A program made the position numbers and the translations under genes. 64,000 nt of DNA from Hyaloperonospora brassicae (lineage: Eukaryota > Oomycota > Peronosporomycetes > Peronosporales > Peronosporaceae): the NCBI GenBank assembly GCA_947650285.1, contig CANTFL010001335.1:1-64000 (forward strand), in the 5' to 3' direction. Below, one piece after another: positions 20,686-31,683 of this stretch (positions are counted from its first letter, which is position 1; each line of letters opens with the position of its first letter). The notes under the pieces were generated by a model. It was not told the origin of the DNA. It was given only the letters and a program-made list of their open reading frames with translations, and did no database searches.

Positions 20686-22153
20686 CTAGCGCGTCAATCT
20701 AGCGCTTGACGTGCACAAAAAAGGTAGCAACATTGCTGGCAAAACAGCCATTGTATCGACGCACACGCGACGTACAATGTGAACGAAGATTGCCACGTAA
20801 AAACAGTGGCATTCGTATACTTGATGGCGTCTTGCATGCTTCTGAAATCGAGCGAAGTCTTGTGAGATTGCGCAGGGTCGAAGCTGTAGGCTTTGCGACT
20901 GCCTCCGATAACGAACAGTGTGTGTTTGCAAATGGTAGCCGTAATCTATCTACCGCGTGGAGTAGAAGTAGCTGTATGTTATGTCATCTACTGGTTCAAT
21001 AACATCTGTCGAGGTGGGATATGCCCTGCGGGATGAGCCAGTCGATACGGTAGTCTGTCACGTCAGGCATGGACACGCGAATGTCCATTATATGTCACGA
21101 TGGTGCGGATGGCCCGAGGCATGCATGCAAGAAAGGATCGGATGGCTTCACGTGAAGGCCGTGTGGATCGAAAACTTTCCATTCGGTCTTGTTCAACGAA
21201 AAGGACAGTCTCATCGAACCCAAGTAATCACTGGTATCGATGGACTATGCGGAACTACAGGAGACAGTGTCACGAGAAGACTGCACTGTCGCAAAAAGTT
21301 TGATCGCCTACTGTAGCATTTGAATAGGACATGTCCGTAAGGATAAGGTTTTAGCTTTCCTGCTGCTAGCTCGTTGAGAATGTACTCCGATAGTATAGTA
21401 AACAGATTGAGAAGAGCTATCGTCGTATTATAAGTGACGCCGCTTATTTATACCTGCCGGGAAGATTGCCGAGTCATACGACAAAAACATCGGGTCTCGA
21501 GGTTTGTTGCTCTCTCTTACCTCACAGCAATTAATAGCAGTGTCAACAGCATCATCCGCGTTATTCTAATGATTGCACGATATTACTGCATGCGTTTGGT
21601 GAGATGAGGTGCTTCTGGCTAACGCCATACTCATCAACGTGTTATCATATCATGTTGTTCGCTAGAACATGCTTAACATCTAGGGCCCAATTGATGTGGT
21701 CCCGGCTGACCATAGATGTAATGACAGCATCACCAAATTGATGACAGCATTGTTCTTATAGTACCTCTTTTCGATCAAGCAAATTAAACGGTAAGTAGTG
21801 GACTACTTAAATCACAAAGGTCACTTGATCCAATAAATAAGGTTGATCAAGTATTCTGGTCGTGGTACAAGTTGGCTTCTGTATGAATGAAGATATAAAT
21901 AGTCGTTTATCATACAGTGAGCACCAATTCACACTCTTGCAAGTTTCCACGTAGAGAATTGAAGAGTAAGACGTATCGCCTTTTATATCGACATGTACGA
22001 GAACTCAATTTCAGGTGATTTTGCGACATTGAAAATAGGCGTTTACCACGAAGCATCTGGACCCGCTCTATTCGCTAACAGGGATGGCTGAGAACAATAC
22101 CTAATCGTTGCGCCTGGCCATTGTTGCATTTACTTTATATAGGATCAAGCTAA

Positions 22154-22498
22154 TTAAGACAATTCAATCCTTTGACGAAGTACATGCAAACTTTTGCAGG
22201 ACAATTTAGGGAGCCTTCTACTCATATTCCAAAGCGCACATTCTATGGCGGAGTACAGCAAAGAGATCCTTATTCTGTCTGTACATAACCCCGTTCGTGG
22301 GCCGTTGTTATGCGGGTCTATCTGGGTAAATGTCGCTTGCGGCCAGTACTTAAGACTATTTCTTAATACTGTCCCGACGGAAAAAGTGTTCGTGGCCCCC
22401 ATATAGTAAACGATAAAAGCAAAATCTTTGATGTAATAATTGCGCTTTGTGAGATCAAGCAAGGATTTTAAGCACGGTAAAGAGCTGTGACACCTCAA
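22154..22498 (-). pseudogene. Possible MULE/FAR1-type transposase fragment
   Basis: A 114-codon frame. GATNTFSVGTVL followed after about 30 residues by a CTDRIRISLLYSAIE stretch and then SCKSLHVLRQRI recalls the MULE transposase core, where TDR precedes an alpha-helical run and a C-x-x-H pair. The expected upstream DDE Asp and the rest of the protein are missing. Low confidence. Confidence 0.25.
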
Positions 22499-25400
22499 AC
22501 TCTATATGTTGACTGTAGTAGTGCAAGTCCGACACTTGGTCGCTGCTTGGTCGAAACAGAATGGACGTAACTATCTCTGCGTCAATAACTCTCCTAAAGA
22601 AGACCATAACAAACCCGAATTATCGAGTACAAGACTAATGGCACTTACACAATTCGCCTGCGCGAAAAAAGTTTATGATATGTGGTCCATAGGGTCTCCC
22701 AAGCATTTATGTAGTACAGTAATTATGCTTTAATTTCGTGTACGACCCGCACCTATCATGACATCTTGGAAATGGCGGGGTACCCATTCAATGAATAATT
22801 GCTATATTACTTTATTCGCCTTTGTTCAGCGATCTATTATCTTTCGGCCCACCGTATTATCCTCAAAGATCGTAACGATCGTAGCGTCATTGTTTATATC
22901 TCAATTACTGAGGCTAGGTGCACTTGGGGATCAACTAACAGCTTTGTAGTTCTAGTCGTTGTTTTAATGGCAACAAACAAAATAAATTGTAGACTCCACA
23001 ACCGACGAACGTAGCTAAATGATCTTTTGCCATGACAACAGAATCGACGATATTGACGCTGACACGTCTCTTCGACCGACACAAGAGTCGGCGCATGTGT
23101 GATTAATTTAGCTGACAATGACTACAGGCCAAGTGTGCTAAATAGCTCATGACTCGATCAGAGTAGTCGTTTTTGGTGGTAGGGAAATTTCCTCATCCTG
23201 TCGATCAGATAGGTAGAAATTTCCTGAGGGTTGTACTCGGTTGTAACCTTGGACGTAGAGGGCAGGCACTCGCGCACGCTGCCAAACTAATTCCTTATCT
23301 ATAAATATTCTATGTAATATATCGTGCACCATGCAACATCTCCTTGCCTGCCTCGTCTCGTACAACTCAAACGACAAACAGCGACTGCACAGGGCTTATG
23401 TACGATGATAAGTCGTTTTCAAAGCGAACATTATGCGTTGTCAAAGCCTATAAAGCCGCTATTTGCAGTTGTGAAGCAACGGCTAATAATAATTGTCAAC
23501 GCATGACAGTCAGCTCATTGATGTACTTGATCGTAATCGGCCGCTCTGATCTCGCGACCCCTTCCGGATCATAGCTTGAAATATGAGCACCAGCCAAGCT
23601 TTCCATTTTGTCGTCAATCGCGCCATTGTATGTTTGAGGTGCACATCGGACCTTTATGTTCATTATCACCGTTTAAGGAGCCTCAGAATGCGTCTTAAAT
23701 CTTGATAAGAGGCTCCCTTCATGTGCTGATAGTTCGCTAGTCTTCAACTAAATCTTCCGTACTCTCAATCAACGCTGTATCGCCTGAGTATTTAACGACA
23801 TCCTCTGATACGCTGTCAACGGCCTACGTAGTACTGACGCAAGATGCGAATGGTCTAATATGACACAATCAGCTTTTGCGGAACTCGGCACATAAACTAA
23901 AACGATAACGTTACACAAGAAGACGTAATGAGCGCAACATCTCGCTGTGGTAAAGAGTGTTGTATAGGGTTTGAAGCCGTAGACGCCCTGTCATTCCCTC
24001 GGATTCATCGGACAACGCAATCTCGAGCCAGATCACCTCGACTCGGATAGAGCACTTCCAAGAATAATCGCGATCGTGCAATGAGGCCCATACACTCGAC
24101 CTCACACGCATCACTACTGCAAATAAGATCGGTAGTACGTAAAAATTGACCACGTCGATCTTCGTTACTGCCCAACGACATTCCTGACAGCAGACCAATT
24201 TACAAAGCCTTCGGTGCAAGCGATCTTTGTTCGATTCACTTGTGCTTATCGGATGAATCGTTGCGGATAATCGATGAGTAACTTGCCTGGTTACTTTATA
24301 TAATGGATAGGGATGGACCGAATGCGTGTGTCGGAGTGTGTCTGATTTTTTAGCGACCTAGTTGTGACACCTCAGCCATCTGCCACACGTGAAATCATAT
24401 ATAACGGACTTTCGAAACGAAATAACAAGGTGTATGCTTTATGCTCAAGGTCAGGTAGCCAGTCGATGGCAACAACCGAGTTGATGCAAGCACCTATGTC
24501 GATGCGCCAGTGGCGGTGATTAGCGTCAGTTGGCCTTCAACCGTTGTCAACACGCACTTTAAATTCCCAACTAGCGAGCAATTCGACTTTGCTTCTGTCA
24601 AGAAAAAGCATCAAGCGGGTTGCCATTACAATTGAATGTACACAGTCGTTTACGTGTCACCTACGCCTTCAAAACAAAGGATTGTGTCTACTATCGTGCT
24701 CTTCTCTAGCAATACTACAGCACTTGTCAGTCCATTACCGCAACGAGTGTCGATCAAAGAAAGTTCTGCCATTCCACGTAGCGTAAGTGAGTAGGGGGGT
24801 CCCGTGTTGCAGACGTCGTTTGGGCTAATCAGCTCCAACAAACTGATCTCCTAGGAACTGTACTAATGGCCCATGACTTGCGATACAAGCAATTTGATAT
24901 ATAGCTGACGTGATAAATGGATTCTATTCGATACGCTTGGAACAATTTGCACTGTACTTAACCTATTCAACCTCCTCTCATTTCATAGCTTGTGGCATTC
25001 TGGCTAGGCCATGCTCAGGTTGAGATCATGTATCGTATCGAGGTCAATGATCCGAAATCTCTTGACGCACTACAATTTTTAGGCCCCACGACAAGGATTA
25101 CAAGACTCTTGGTATAAGACTACTTGTGTTGTCCATAGACGTACAGGGACAGTGTCACCGCGCGATTGCAACGCCTCAGTATACGAAGGACGTCCTTATA
25201 CATAGCAGCGTTAGCATGACTTACTGACATTTACGCTTGATCAGAATCGGCCGTATACCTCAAGACCTGTCACGTTCACTTCTGTGGCGATCCGGCTTGC
25301 ACACATGATCCATGTTATTGAGCACAAATGTCTTTCGGAATAGGCCATATACACACCTACTTCTTGTAGGCTTCGCGGCACCAGATTCTGACCCAGTAGA

Positions 25401-27709
25401 GTGACGGCACCTCCTGTAAGTGCGCGTTTTCGGCGCCGGACTTGGCTTTCTTGTGATAAAACTGATTCGAGCTTGGGGGATCTTAGCGCCACTTGCGCAG
25501 TAGGGAGCCCGACGTAGGTGTCTAAACCTTATATAAGAATGACACCGACGGTAGCGTGCTACCCATCAGCTTTGAAGCTCGACTTGGTCATTTTCAGTAC
25601 GGCTGTTACAGTCAATGTGTAACTCTGTAAAGCATCCAACGCGCTCGAGATCTTTGTCGTACTCATTGCACCCAAGTCGAGCTAAGTTGAACGTAGTTGA
25701 TCATTGAGCGCTACGCTCACAGCATCATCAATCATACGAGGGCGAATCCATAGTTGTCGTTCCTGTCAACGCCAGTACGTAGACGATTTTATACGCAAAA
25801 GAACATACACGTCACCACGGAAAGAGGGTGTATTGCACAGAAGTCAAAAGGGTCTCCGGGTACAAGGTATAGCTGCTAGCGTATTTTTACCCTAGTGAAG
25901 ATTAGAAATCGTGACCTCGTGTGATAGGTAATATATAAAGCGCGAATACACACCCGAACTTGGTAGCTTCAGCACTCGTAGGAAAGAAAAACTGCATCTA
26001 GTAACCCGCCCCTCGTCAGCACCACCATTACTGAGCTCAAATAGCTACTGCAAACTGGTGGTACTCAGACAGATATATTGATTAGACCATGGTCACATAT
26101 GAATATCGAATTCGGCAAGAAAGCCTTCCTCCATCTTGTTGTCACCGGTTTTCACAATCGCACTAAGCGGCCGGATTCGAGCACCATCGTTCAATACTGT
26201 CACAATGAGGCAGCATTGCCGGCACGAGTACTTTATACAAATTCCGATCACGTATTCACGTGTCAGATGAAGCCCAACTAATCACTTAGGTATGGTCTTG
26301 CGATACAAGAAGATCGACAATCGAAAAAATGCCATACACATAAGCAATATAGAATGTGGGCGCTTCAATGTGGGTCGCGTCGAGGTGTCTAAAACGCTCC
26401 ATCGTATCGTAAGATGCGTCTCGGGACTTAAATGTAGTATCGACTACAAGTACCACCTAGTGTGATGAAGCTGCCACAGCTCTAACGCCCGCGGGAGACG
26501 TTGACCTGCTAAGCATCTTCTTGCAACCCATTGAGGCAAGCTCTCGACACACATAGTTGCTATTTTGCCAAATCCGGAAGAACTTCAGGTTCAGCTCCCG
26601 GAGTGTCCATCCACTTCAATTACAAGAACGAGGCAGAAGGAAGACAAAAAGGCCAAACAAAAGCATTGATGCACGTACACCTTACTCAGTCGTTCCGTGA
26701 GCTGTGTTTATTGATGTGTGGCGACATCTACCGCATGATACGACCTACTTGTAGCTCGATCACTAAAACTTGACCTGATCGCGTATGAGATCAATGGATA
26801 CAAAGCCCCTCCAATGCTTTGGTGTTACAGCTAAGTAAACGTATTACCTGTGGCAACAAAGTGCTCACTGATGTAGCACAATCAGCTCATACTGATGATA
26901 CACTTCCCGAACTCAGCAGCTCTTAGACTGAATATAGTCTGACACAGCAATTAACGGTTGCAACAACGATACGCCAGCTCGCCAGTAACATGTGCTGGTA
27001 TTTTCTACTACGGTAGATCTGCATTGTAGCTGCAAAGCTGTCGTGGAGTCGCCATGCCGATGACATTGTGAAGCAGTTGAGCGTGCTCTGGTTTCTGCAG
27101 GTATACTACCACCACTAATTATATTTAACAAGAAGTTCTGCCGGGATTACCGACAGAAGCATAAGAAATGGATTTGATGTGGCGCTTCCTCATTTTAGCT
27201 GAAGTCAGAGTTGGACACTGACGAACCATAAGGGCACCGAATCGAAATCGAGTGCAAGTGCAGGCGCGAGAAAACGTGCGCTGATCGGGTCGACGAGTGA
27301 ACAAAAGGTATCTGATTGAGTGCTCCTCGAACGAGGCCAAGTCTTTCGGAGAAAAAGGCCTTCGTTCCAACCAAATTGTCGAAGGTCGCTCATGTCGGTC
27401 CAATTGCAGCCTTCAATACTTGAGCAAGTCATGCAGTTGTATGACGTCTTGCCATTGAACGTCGAGCAACTTTATCGCTTGGCATCGTATGATCACGATA
27501 CGTATCGGACTTCTCAGCTAATCGACTAGCCGAACTTGCCTCCTGTTGGCCTGCTACCTTGAGTTCTATCCACTCTGAGCACAAGTCACGCGTAAAGTAT
27601 TTGATATTGTTCAAACTTAGAATCAAGATAACGAGCGCTACGACGCTACACATATTTTGGCGAGTCACGCGAGCTGTTTAACCAGCTGGACGCCCAGCTG
27701 ACCCAGCTC

Positions 27710-29092
27710 TTAACGGAGCCACACCACCACGACTGACACATTGTCCGATGTGCCACGAAATAGAGCTTCCTGCACCAAGTAATTGGCGATCTGCACCTTA
27801 CGTCGTCTGCGCGCAGCCTTGATCATGGACCGGTCACTCGTGTACTGCTGTGACCACTCGAAAATAGGCACGCGAGTATCGCTATGACCGCCGCTGCTCC
27901 AAGCCTCGCGTCCACCGAGCTCGCCACTCATGACGTCCTGCACAAACTCGACCACTTCACTGCTGGTGAACACGTCCCAGAGCCCATCCGATGCAATCAC
28001 GATGAACTCGTCCTTGTCGTACTCGATGTCGTACTGCCGGATCTCAACTTCCCCAATGACATATGGCCGCGAGTCGCGGTCGCCAATAGCTCGCGCTACG
28101 GCCAAGTTGCCATTCACCCGGTATGCTCCGTACGGCTCGATCGGCTCGCCTTGAGCGTCTACGTAGCCAAACCACTGGACTCGACCTCCTAGTGACTCAA
28201 TCCGCGCGCGTTCCTGTGGGTCGTTCGGTTTGTGGTCCCGCGTGAGGTCGACAACTTGTCCCGATCGACACAAGACTGCGCGACTGTCGCCGACATTCAG
28301 CGAGTACAGCACGTCTTCAAACATCAACACGCCCACGGCTGTCGAGCCCTGGAACTTCCACTCGTTCTTGGAAATCACTTGGTCGTCGAGTTTGTGCACG
28401 GCGTCGCGCAGTATCGTTGCAATCTTTTGCCGTCGACTCAGTCGCGTGCTCGCTTTCGAGTCCCCGTGCACCTCTTGGTCCACGCGCGCTACTTCCGGCG
28501 CAATCGTCGCAAACAGCTGGTCCCGTAGAAACTGCGACACGGCCGCACCGCCATGGCCGTCGTAGACTGCTGCAAACCGTTTGCAAGAAGAGACATACGA
28601 CGTGTCCTCCATGTACGCGCGGTCGCCCCGCACAGCAGCTGTACTCACGACCACACTGCCGTCCTTGACACTCGACTTGCGCTTCTTCAGCGCGTGTTTC
28701 GTGCCCGCCGGCACTTGCCCTGCGGCCGCTGGACCGTTGTCTTCGTCTTTCTGCTGCAACGGCGCCACCTTTCGCTGCTTCCTGTCAGTGGTCAGGTCGT
28801 GGGCGTCGGCCGCTGGTTCGTGTACCACTGCACCTGCAACACCCAACGCAGCGAGCGCCAGTCCCACCCACACGCGGCCGTCGCGCTGGTCCACTGCATC
28901 AGCAGCTGCAGCGTCCGACAGATGTGGCCACTGCTCTGCGCTAGTCGAACGGGTGCGAGACGAGAGCGTTCGCAGTGCAGTCAACGGCGGCCACGAGCGC
29001 AGCGGCGCGAGCGCTACGGACGTCCGACGCGACGACGGCGGCGGGCGGGCAGCGGTCAGCGCGCGGCCTCGTGCCCGGCGCACTGTCTGCAT
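27710..29092 (-). CDS. PP2C-type protein serine/threonine phosphatase, probably mitochondrial
   Basis: 460 residues from the ATG at 29092; the frame also runs 56 codons further upstream through a CT-repeat, which I take as 5' UTR. The N-terminus is rich in Arg, Ala and Ser without acidic residues, like a mitochondrial presequence, and residues about 80-97 (VWVGLALAALGVAGAVVH) could be a membrane helix. The PPM/PP2C domain has all the metal and phosphate ligands: RAYMEDTS (E162, D163), VYDGHGG, LNVGDSRAVL, LTRDHKPNDPQERARI, VARAIGDRDSRPYV, IVIASDGLWDV (about 367) and GTSDNVSVVVV at the end. An insert (about 400-435, Ser/Gly-rich then KAARRRRKVQ) lies between the last two motifs. It should be an active Mn/Mg-dependent phosphatase; the substrate is unknown. 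It shares orientation with the glycosyltransferase upstream. Confidence 0.9.
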   Translation of the reverse strand: MQTVRRARGRALTAARPPPSSRRTSVALAPLRSWPPLTALRTLSSRTRSTSAEQWPHLSDAAAADAVDQRDGRVWVGLALAALGVAGAVVHEPAADAHDLTTDRKQRKVAPLQQKDEDNGPAAAGQVPAGTKHALKKRKSSVKDGSVVVSTAAVRGDRAYMEDTSYVSSCKRFAAVYDGHGGAAVSQFLRDQLFATIAPEVARVDQEVHGDSKASTRLSRRQKIATILRDAVHKLDDQVISKNEWKFQGSTAVGVLMFEDVLYSLNVGDSRAVLCRSGQVVDLTRDHKPNDPQERARIESLGGRVQWFGYVDAQGEPIEPYGAYRVNGNLAVARAIGDRDSRPYVIGEVEIRQYDIEYDKDEFIVIASDGLWDVFTSSEVVEFVQDVMSGELGGREAWSSGGHSDTRVPIFEWSQQYTSDRSMIKAARRRRKVQIANYLVQEALFRGTSDNVSVVVVWLR

Positions 29093-29129
29093 GCACGCAG
29101 CGGGTGACAGCGACTGAGTGAGCGCCTGA

Positions 29130-29153
29130 CGAGAGAGAGAGAGAGAGAGAGAG
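29130..29153. repeat. (GA)n microsatellite
   Basis: About 24 bases of GA repeat, read as CT in the 5' region of the PP2C gene. Confidence 0.9.
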
Positions 29154-29592
29154 TCCGATCGACTCGACGTCTGCTCAACGGCGACGTCTGCAACAGTCGA
29201 AAGGCTCTCGAGCTTCAAGGACGGCGACGGACTGTTTTTCAAAAAAGTGGATTGTAACACAAGTGTCCTGGCGACAGCCTTGCTTGTTTAAAAAAGCACA
29301 ATTTACGTCGAGGGGTAGTTCCGCTCGCGCGCTTGTTTGTAGTTTGCGTGTGCATGCAGTGGCTACATACGATGATGATGATGCATTCGGTGTGCATCCA
29401 GATGTGAATCAAAGCAAAAAGAGATCCCACATACGCTTGCGCACGAGCACGTCGGTTGCCGGCTGTTTTCCCCGCTTTTTCGTCGATCAGTGCGCCAGTC
29501 GTCGTGTTGCACACAAAGAGCTCTCGCGTCAACACCCGGTGATCGGTCAGGCCACAATGTGCTCGTCGCTCTCTCTTTCTTCACGGGATCAG

Positions 29593-31347
29593 CTAGCTCT
29601 CCTTGGAATCCATGGGTTTCCAGCGACTCGGCAATCGCTCTCGTGCCGGTCGACCTTTGCACCACACGAACATAATGATCGCGAGCACATAGACCAGCAG
29701 AAAAAGCGCCACGATGTGCTGTACGCGCATCGATCGAAAGCCGGCAATGCTGCTGGTCATAGCGTCTTCGATCAGCAACTGTCGTGCCTCCATCGAGAAC
29801 TGAATGGCCAAAATCTCAATCGTTGCGTAGATCGTCGTGTCGACGGGTGTGATCTGGGTAGCTGGTCGTCCGTCCGGCAACGAGTCCGTGCCAATGTAGT
29901 AGCAGCACTCTTTGTGAGCATACACGGCCTGGAAGATCCGGTAGTCGCGCGGGTCGCCTTCGAGCGAATACTCTTGAATATGGCTCATCACAAGCGGCTG
30001 GTCCTCCTTGCCGTCCAGCTTGATGGTGTTTCGGTGGAAAAATATAAGGTTGCCCTGCATGTCGTGCTGAATCATAGCAAGCCCGCAAAACACTCCTTTC
30101 TCCTTCATCAGGTCCAATCCGCCCACTGCAGGCGGATACTTGACAAGGTGGAAAGGCTGACTACTGTTGAGCCACGCCAGTCGGAAAAGGTCTTTGTCTC
30201 CCCAAAGGAGATTCAACTTCTCCAGCAACCGGGGCTGATGCGTCGAGTAGAACATAAGCTTGTCCAACGCCCGCTTACTGCGCAGCCGGTCAATCAGCAC
30301 TTGTCCGCTTTCTTGCTCAAACATGTCTACGTACTTTATACCGGTGAGCTGCCACAATAGACTTGTGTTCGACAGCTGGAAGAGCGAATTGGATGGTTGC
30401 CAGTAGTCGGGCCAAAATACGGCACCCGTGCGCAAGAACTCTGGCTCGTCGAACAAATACGTAGGGTCTTTTGCAGGCAAGTTGTCCGCATCGAGCAGCA
30501 ACACGTTGTCAAAGCTGCTATAGTACACTGCATACGGCTTGACATGGAATCCCGTTGCACGGCGGTCAAAGATCGGCCGCATCCGTACGTTGTACTCGGA
30601 TAAGAGCTTGTAAATAATCGGATTGTCGATCGACATTTCGTCTGGCCGATACCATAGCTCGACAGGTAGCACGCAGCCTTGAAGACGCAACATCCGAATC
30701 GTTGCGTACGCCGATGGCAGCACACGGTCGTAAATGATCATCAACACGCCATTCGTCGGCTGCCGTCTGCTTGTCGCTGCTAACTGCAGCGCTAGCGTCG
30801 GTGCCACTGGCTTGTGCTCATAACCGATAGAGTGGTATCCAAACTCGGAGAAATCGCGCGCCATGTCGCACGTATACGATCCCGTGCGCAGCGAGTCGCA
30901 CGAGCTGATCATGAGCTGATACAAGTCCCCGGACGTCCGATTCCGCACGATGCAGTAGCCAGCCATTTGGATGCCGATCTCTTCCGAGCAGTCCAAAATG
31001 TCCTTTTCAGGCTCTGGTGGTGGCTCGCTCGGTGTTTCACCTGCCGGCTTCTGTTCCCGACACGAGTGGATGCGCTTCCAGCCCACGCACTCAAAGCTCG
31101 CGTTGGTCCACGGCGACCCTACAAACGTCGGCTTCATGTGGATCCCGTCGTCTTTTGTCTGTGTGATGACGTTGTTGATCTCCACGTCGCGCGGCTGTCC
31201 TACCACCGGTTCTTTTTGGGTCGACCGCAGGCCCATGTAGAAGCTCAAGGACACGAGCAAGAGCCACTTCTTGTGCTTCACGCGCTGCAGCAGCGTCCAC
31301 AGCGAGTAGAGGAGGAGGCAGATACGTTGCAGCAGCATCTCAGACAT
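29593..31347 (-). CDS. GT71-like (MNN1-type, Mannosyl_trans3) glycosyltransferase, copy B
   Basis: 584 residues from the ATG at 31347; the frame upstream opens only with a TTG. An N-terminal anchor (MSEMLLQRICLLLYSLWTLL, then KKWLLLVSLSFYMGL) gives type II topology. The stem carries NASFECVGWKRIHSC and GYCIVRNRTSGDLYQL, both mirrored in copy A. The catalytic region has GVLMIIYDRVLPSAYATIRM, LRLQGCVLPVELWY, FHVKPYAVYYSSFDNVLLLD, the DXD motif DADN (D286, D288), DPTYLFDEPEF, FEQESGQVLIDR, KLMFYSTHQPRLL and WGDKDLFRLAWLN. A C-terminal hydrophobic segment (IVALFLLVYVLAIIMFVW) followed by a basic tail is also shared with copy A. Copy A lies 12 kb away on the opposite strand, so the pair is a dispersed duplication. 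Likely Golgi mannosyl- or related sugar transferase; donor and acceptor not established. Confidence 0.85.
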   Translation of the reverse strand: MSEMLLQRICLLLYSLWTLLQRVKHKKWLLLVSLSFYMGLRSTQKEPVVGQPRDVEINNVITQTKDDGIHMKPTFVGSPWTNASFECVGWKRIHSCREQKPAGETPSEPPPEPEKDILDCSEEIGIQMAGYCIVRNRTSGDLYQLMISSCDSLRTGSYTCDMARDFSEFGYHSIGYEHKPVAPTLALQLAATSRRQPTNGVLMIIYDRVLPSAYATIRMLRLQGCVLPVELWYRPDEMSIDNPIIYKLLSEYNVRMRPIFDRRATGFHVKPYAVYYSSFDNVLLLDADNLPAKDPTYLFDEPEFLRTGAVFWPDYWQPSNSLFQLSNTSLLWQLTGIKYVDMFEQESGQVLIDRLRSKRALDKLMFYSTHQPRLLEKLNLLWGDKDLFRLAWLNSSQPFHLVKYPPAVGGLDLMKEKGVFCGLAMIQHDMQGNLIFFHRNTIKLDGKEDQPLVMSHIQEYSLEGDPRDYRIFQAVYAHKECCYYIGTDSLPDGRPATQITPVDTTIYATIEILAIQFSMEARQLLIEDAMTSSIAGFRSMRVQHIVALFLLVYVLAIIMFVWCKGRPARERLPSRWKPMDSKES

Positions 31348-31378
31348 CGAGTCTGCGTCTACGTGTAGCAAAGGACGT

Positions 31379-31399
31379 GGCAGCAGCAGCAGCAGCAGA
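31379..31399. repeat. (CAG)n microsatellite
   Basis: About six CAG units in the 5' flank of glycosyltransferase copy B. Confidence 0.85.
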
Positions 31400-31683
31400 G
31401 CAGCGCTACTCGCGGGTCAGCAGCGCGGACGGTGGCGTATGCTTGTTGTTGTGCTTGTCAAGTGTACCCACTTGGTGGTACGATCACGATGGACGCAATT
31501 AGACGACGATCGCTGTTGCGATAAGACAGCGAGAACAGTGTACCCATTTTCGAACAAGCGAACGGATACTGTACCTATGTGCAGTGAACATTGGCACACG
31601 TGTGGAAGATCTGTAGGAACAATCGAAGGAACGCACGTCGCACGTCCATTGTCGCACAACGTGGCACCACAACATGTTACGTG

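Larger units (their letters stand above)
17977..27709. other. Gene-poor island of decayed sequence
   Basis: Nearly 10 kb with no intact gene I can support, between two gene-dense blocks. Open frames rarely exceed 110 codons. The few suggestive pieces are entered separately: a broken minus-strand region at 18.0-18.96 kb, a tRNA-like unit at 20.1 kb, a hydrophobic ORF at 20.45 kb and a MULE-like fragment at 22.2 kb. The rest (for example 23.4-27.7 kb) shows nothing recognisable. Confidence 0.6.

Noticed and set aside
29263..30360. A 365-codon forward frame opposite glycosyltransferase copy B
   Set aside because: Antisense shadow of a strongly supported gene; no recognisable motif.
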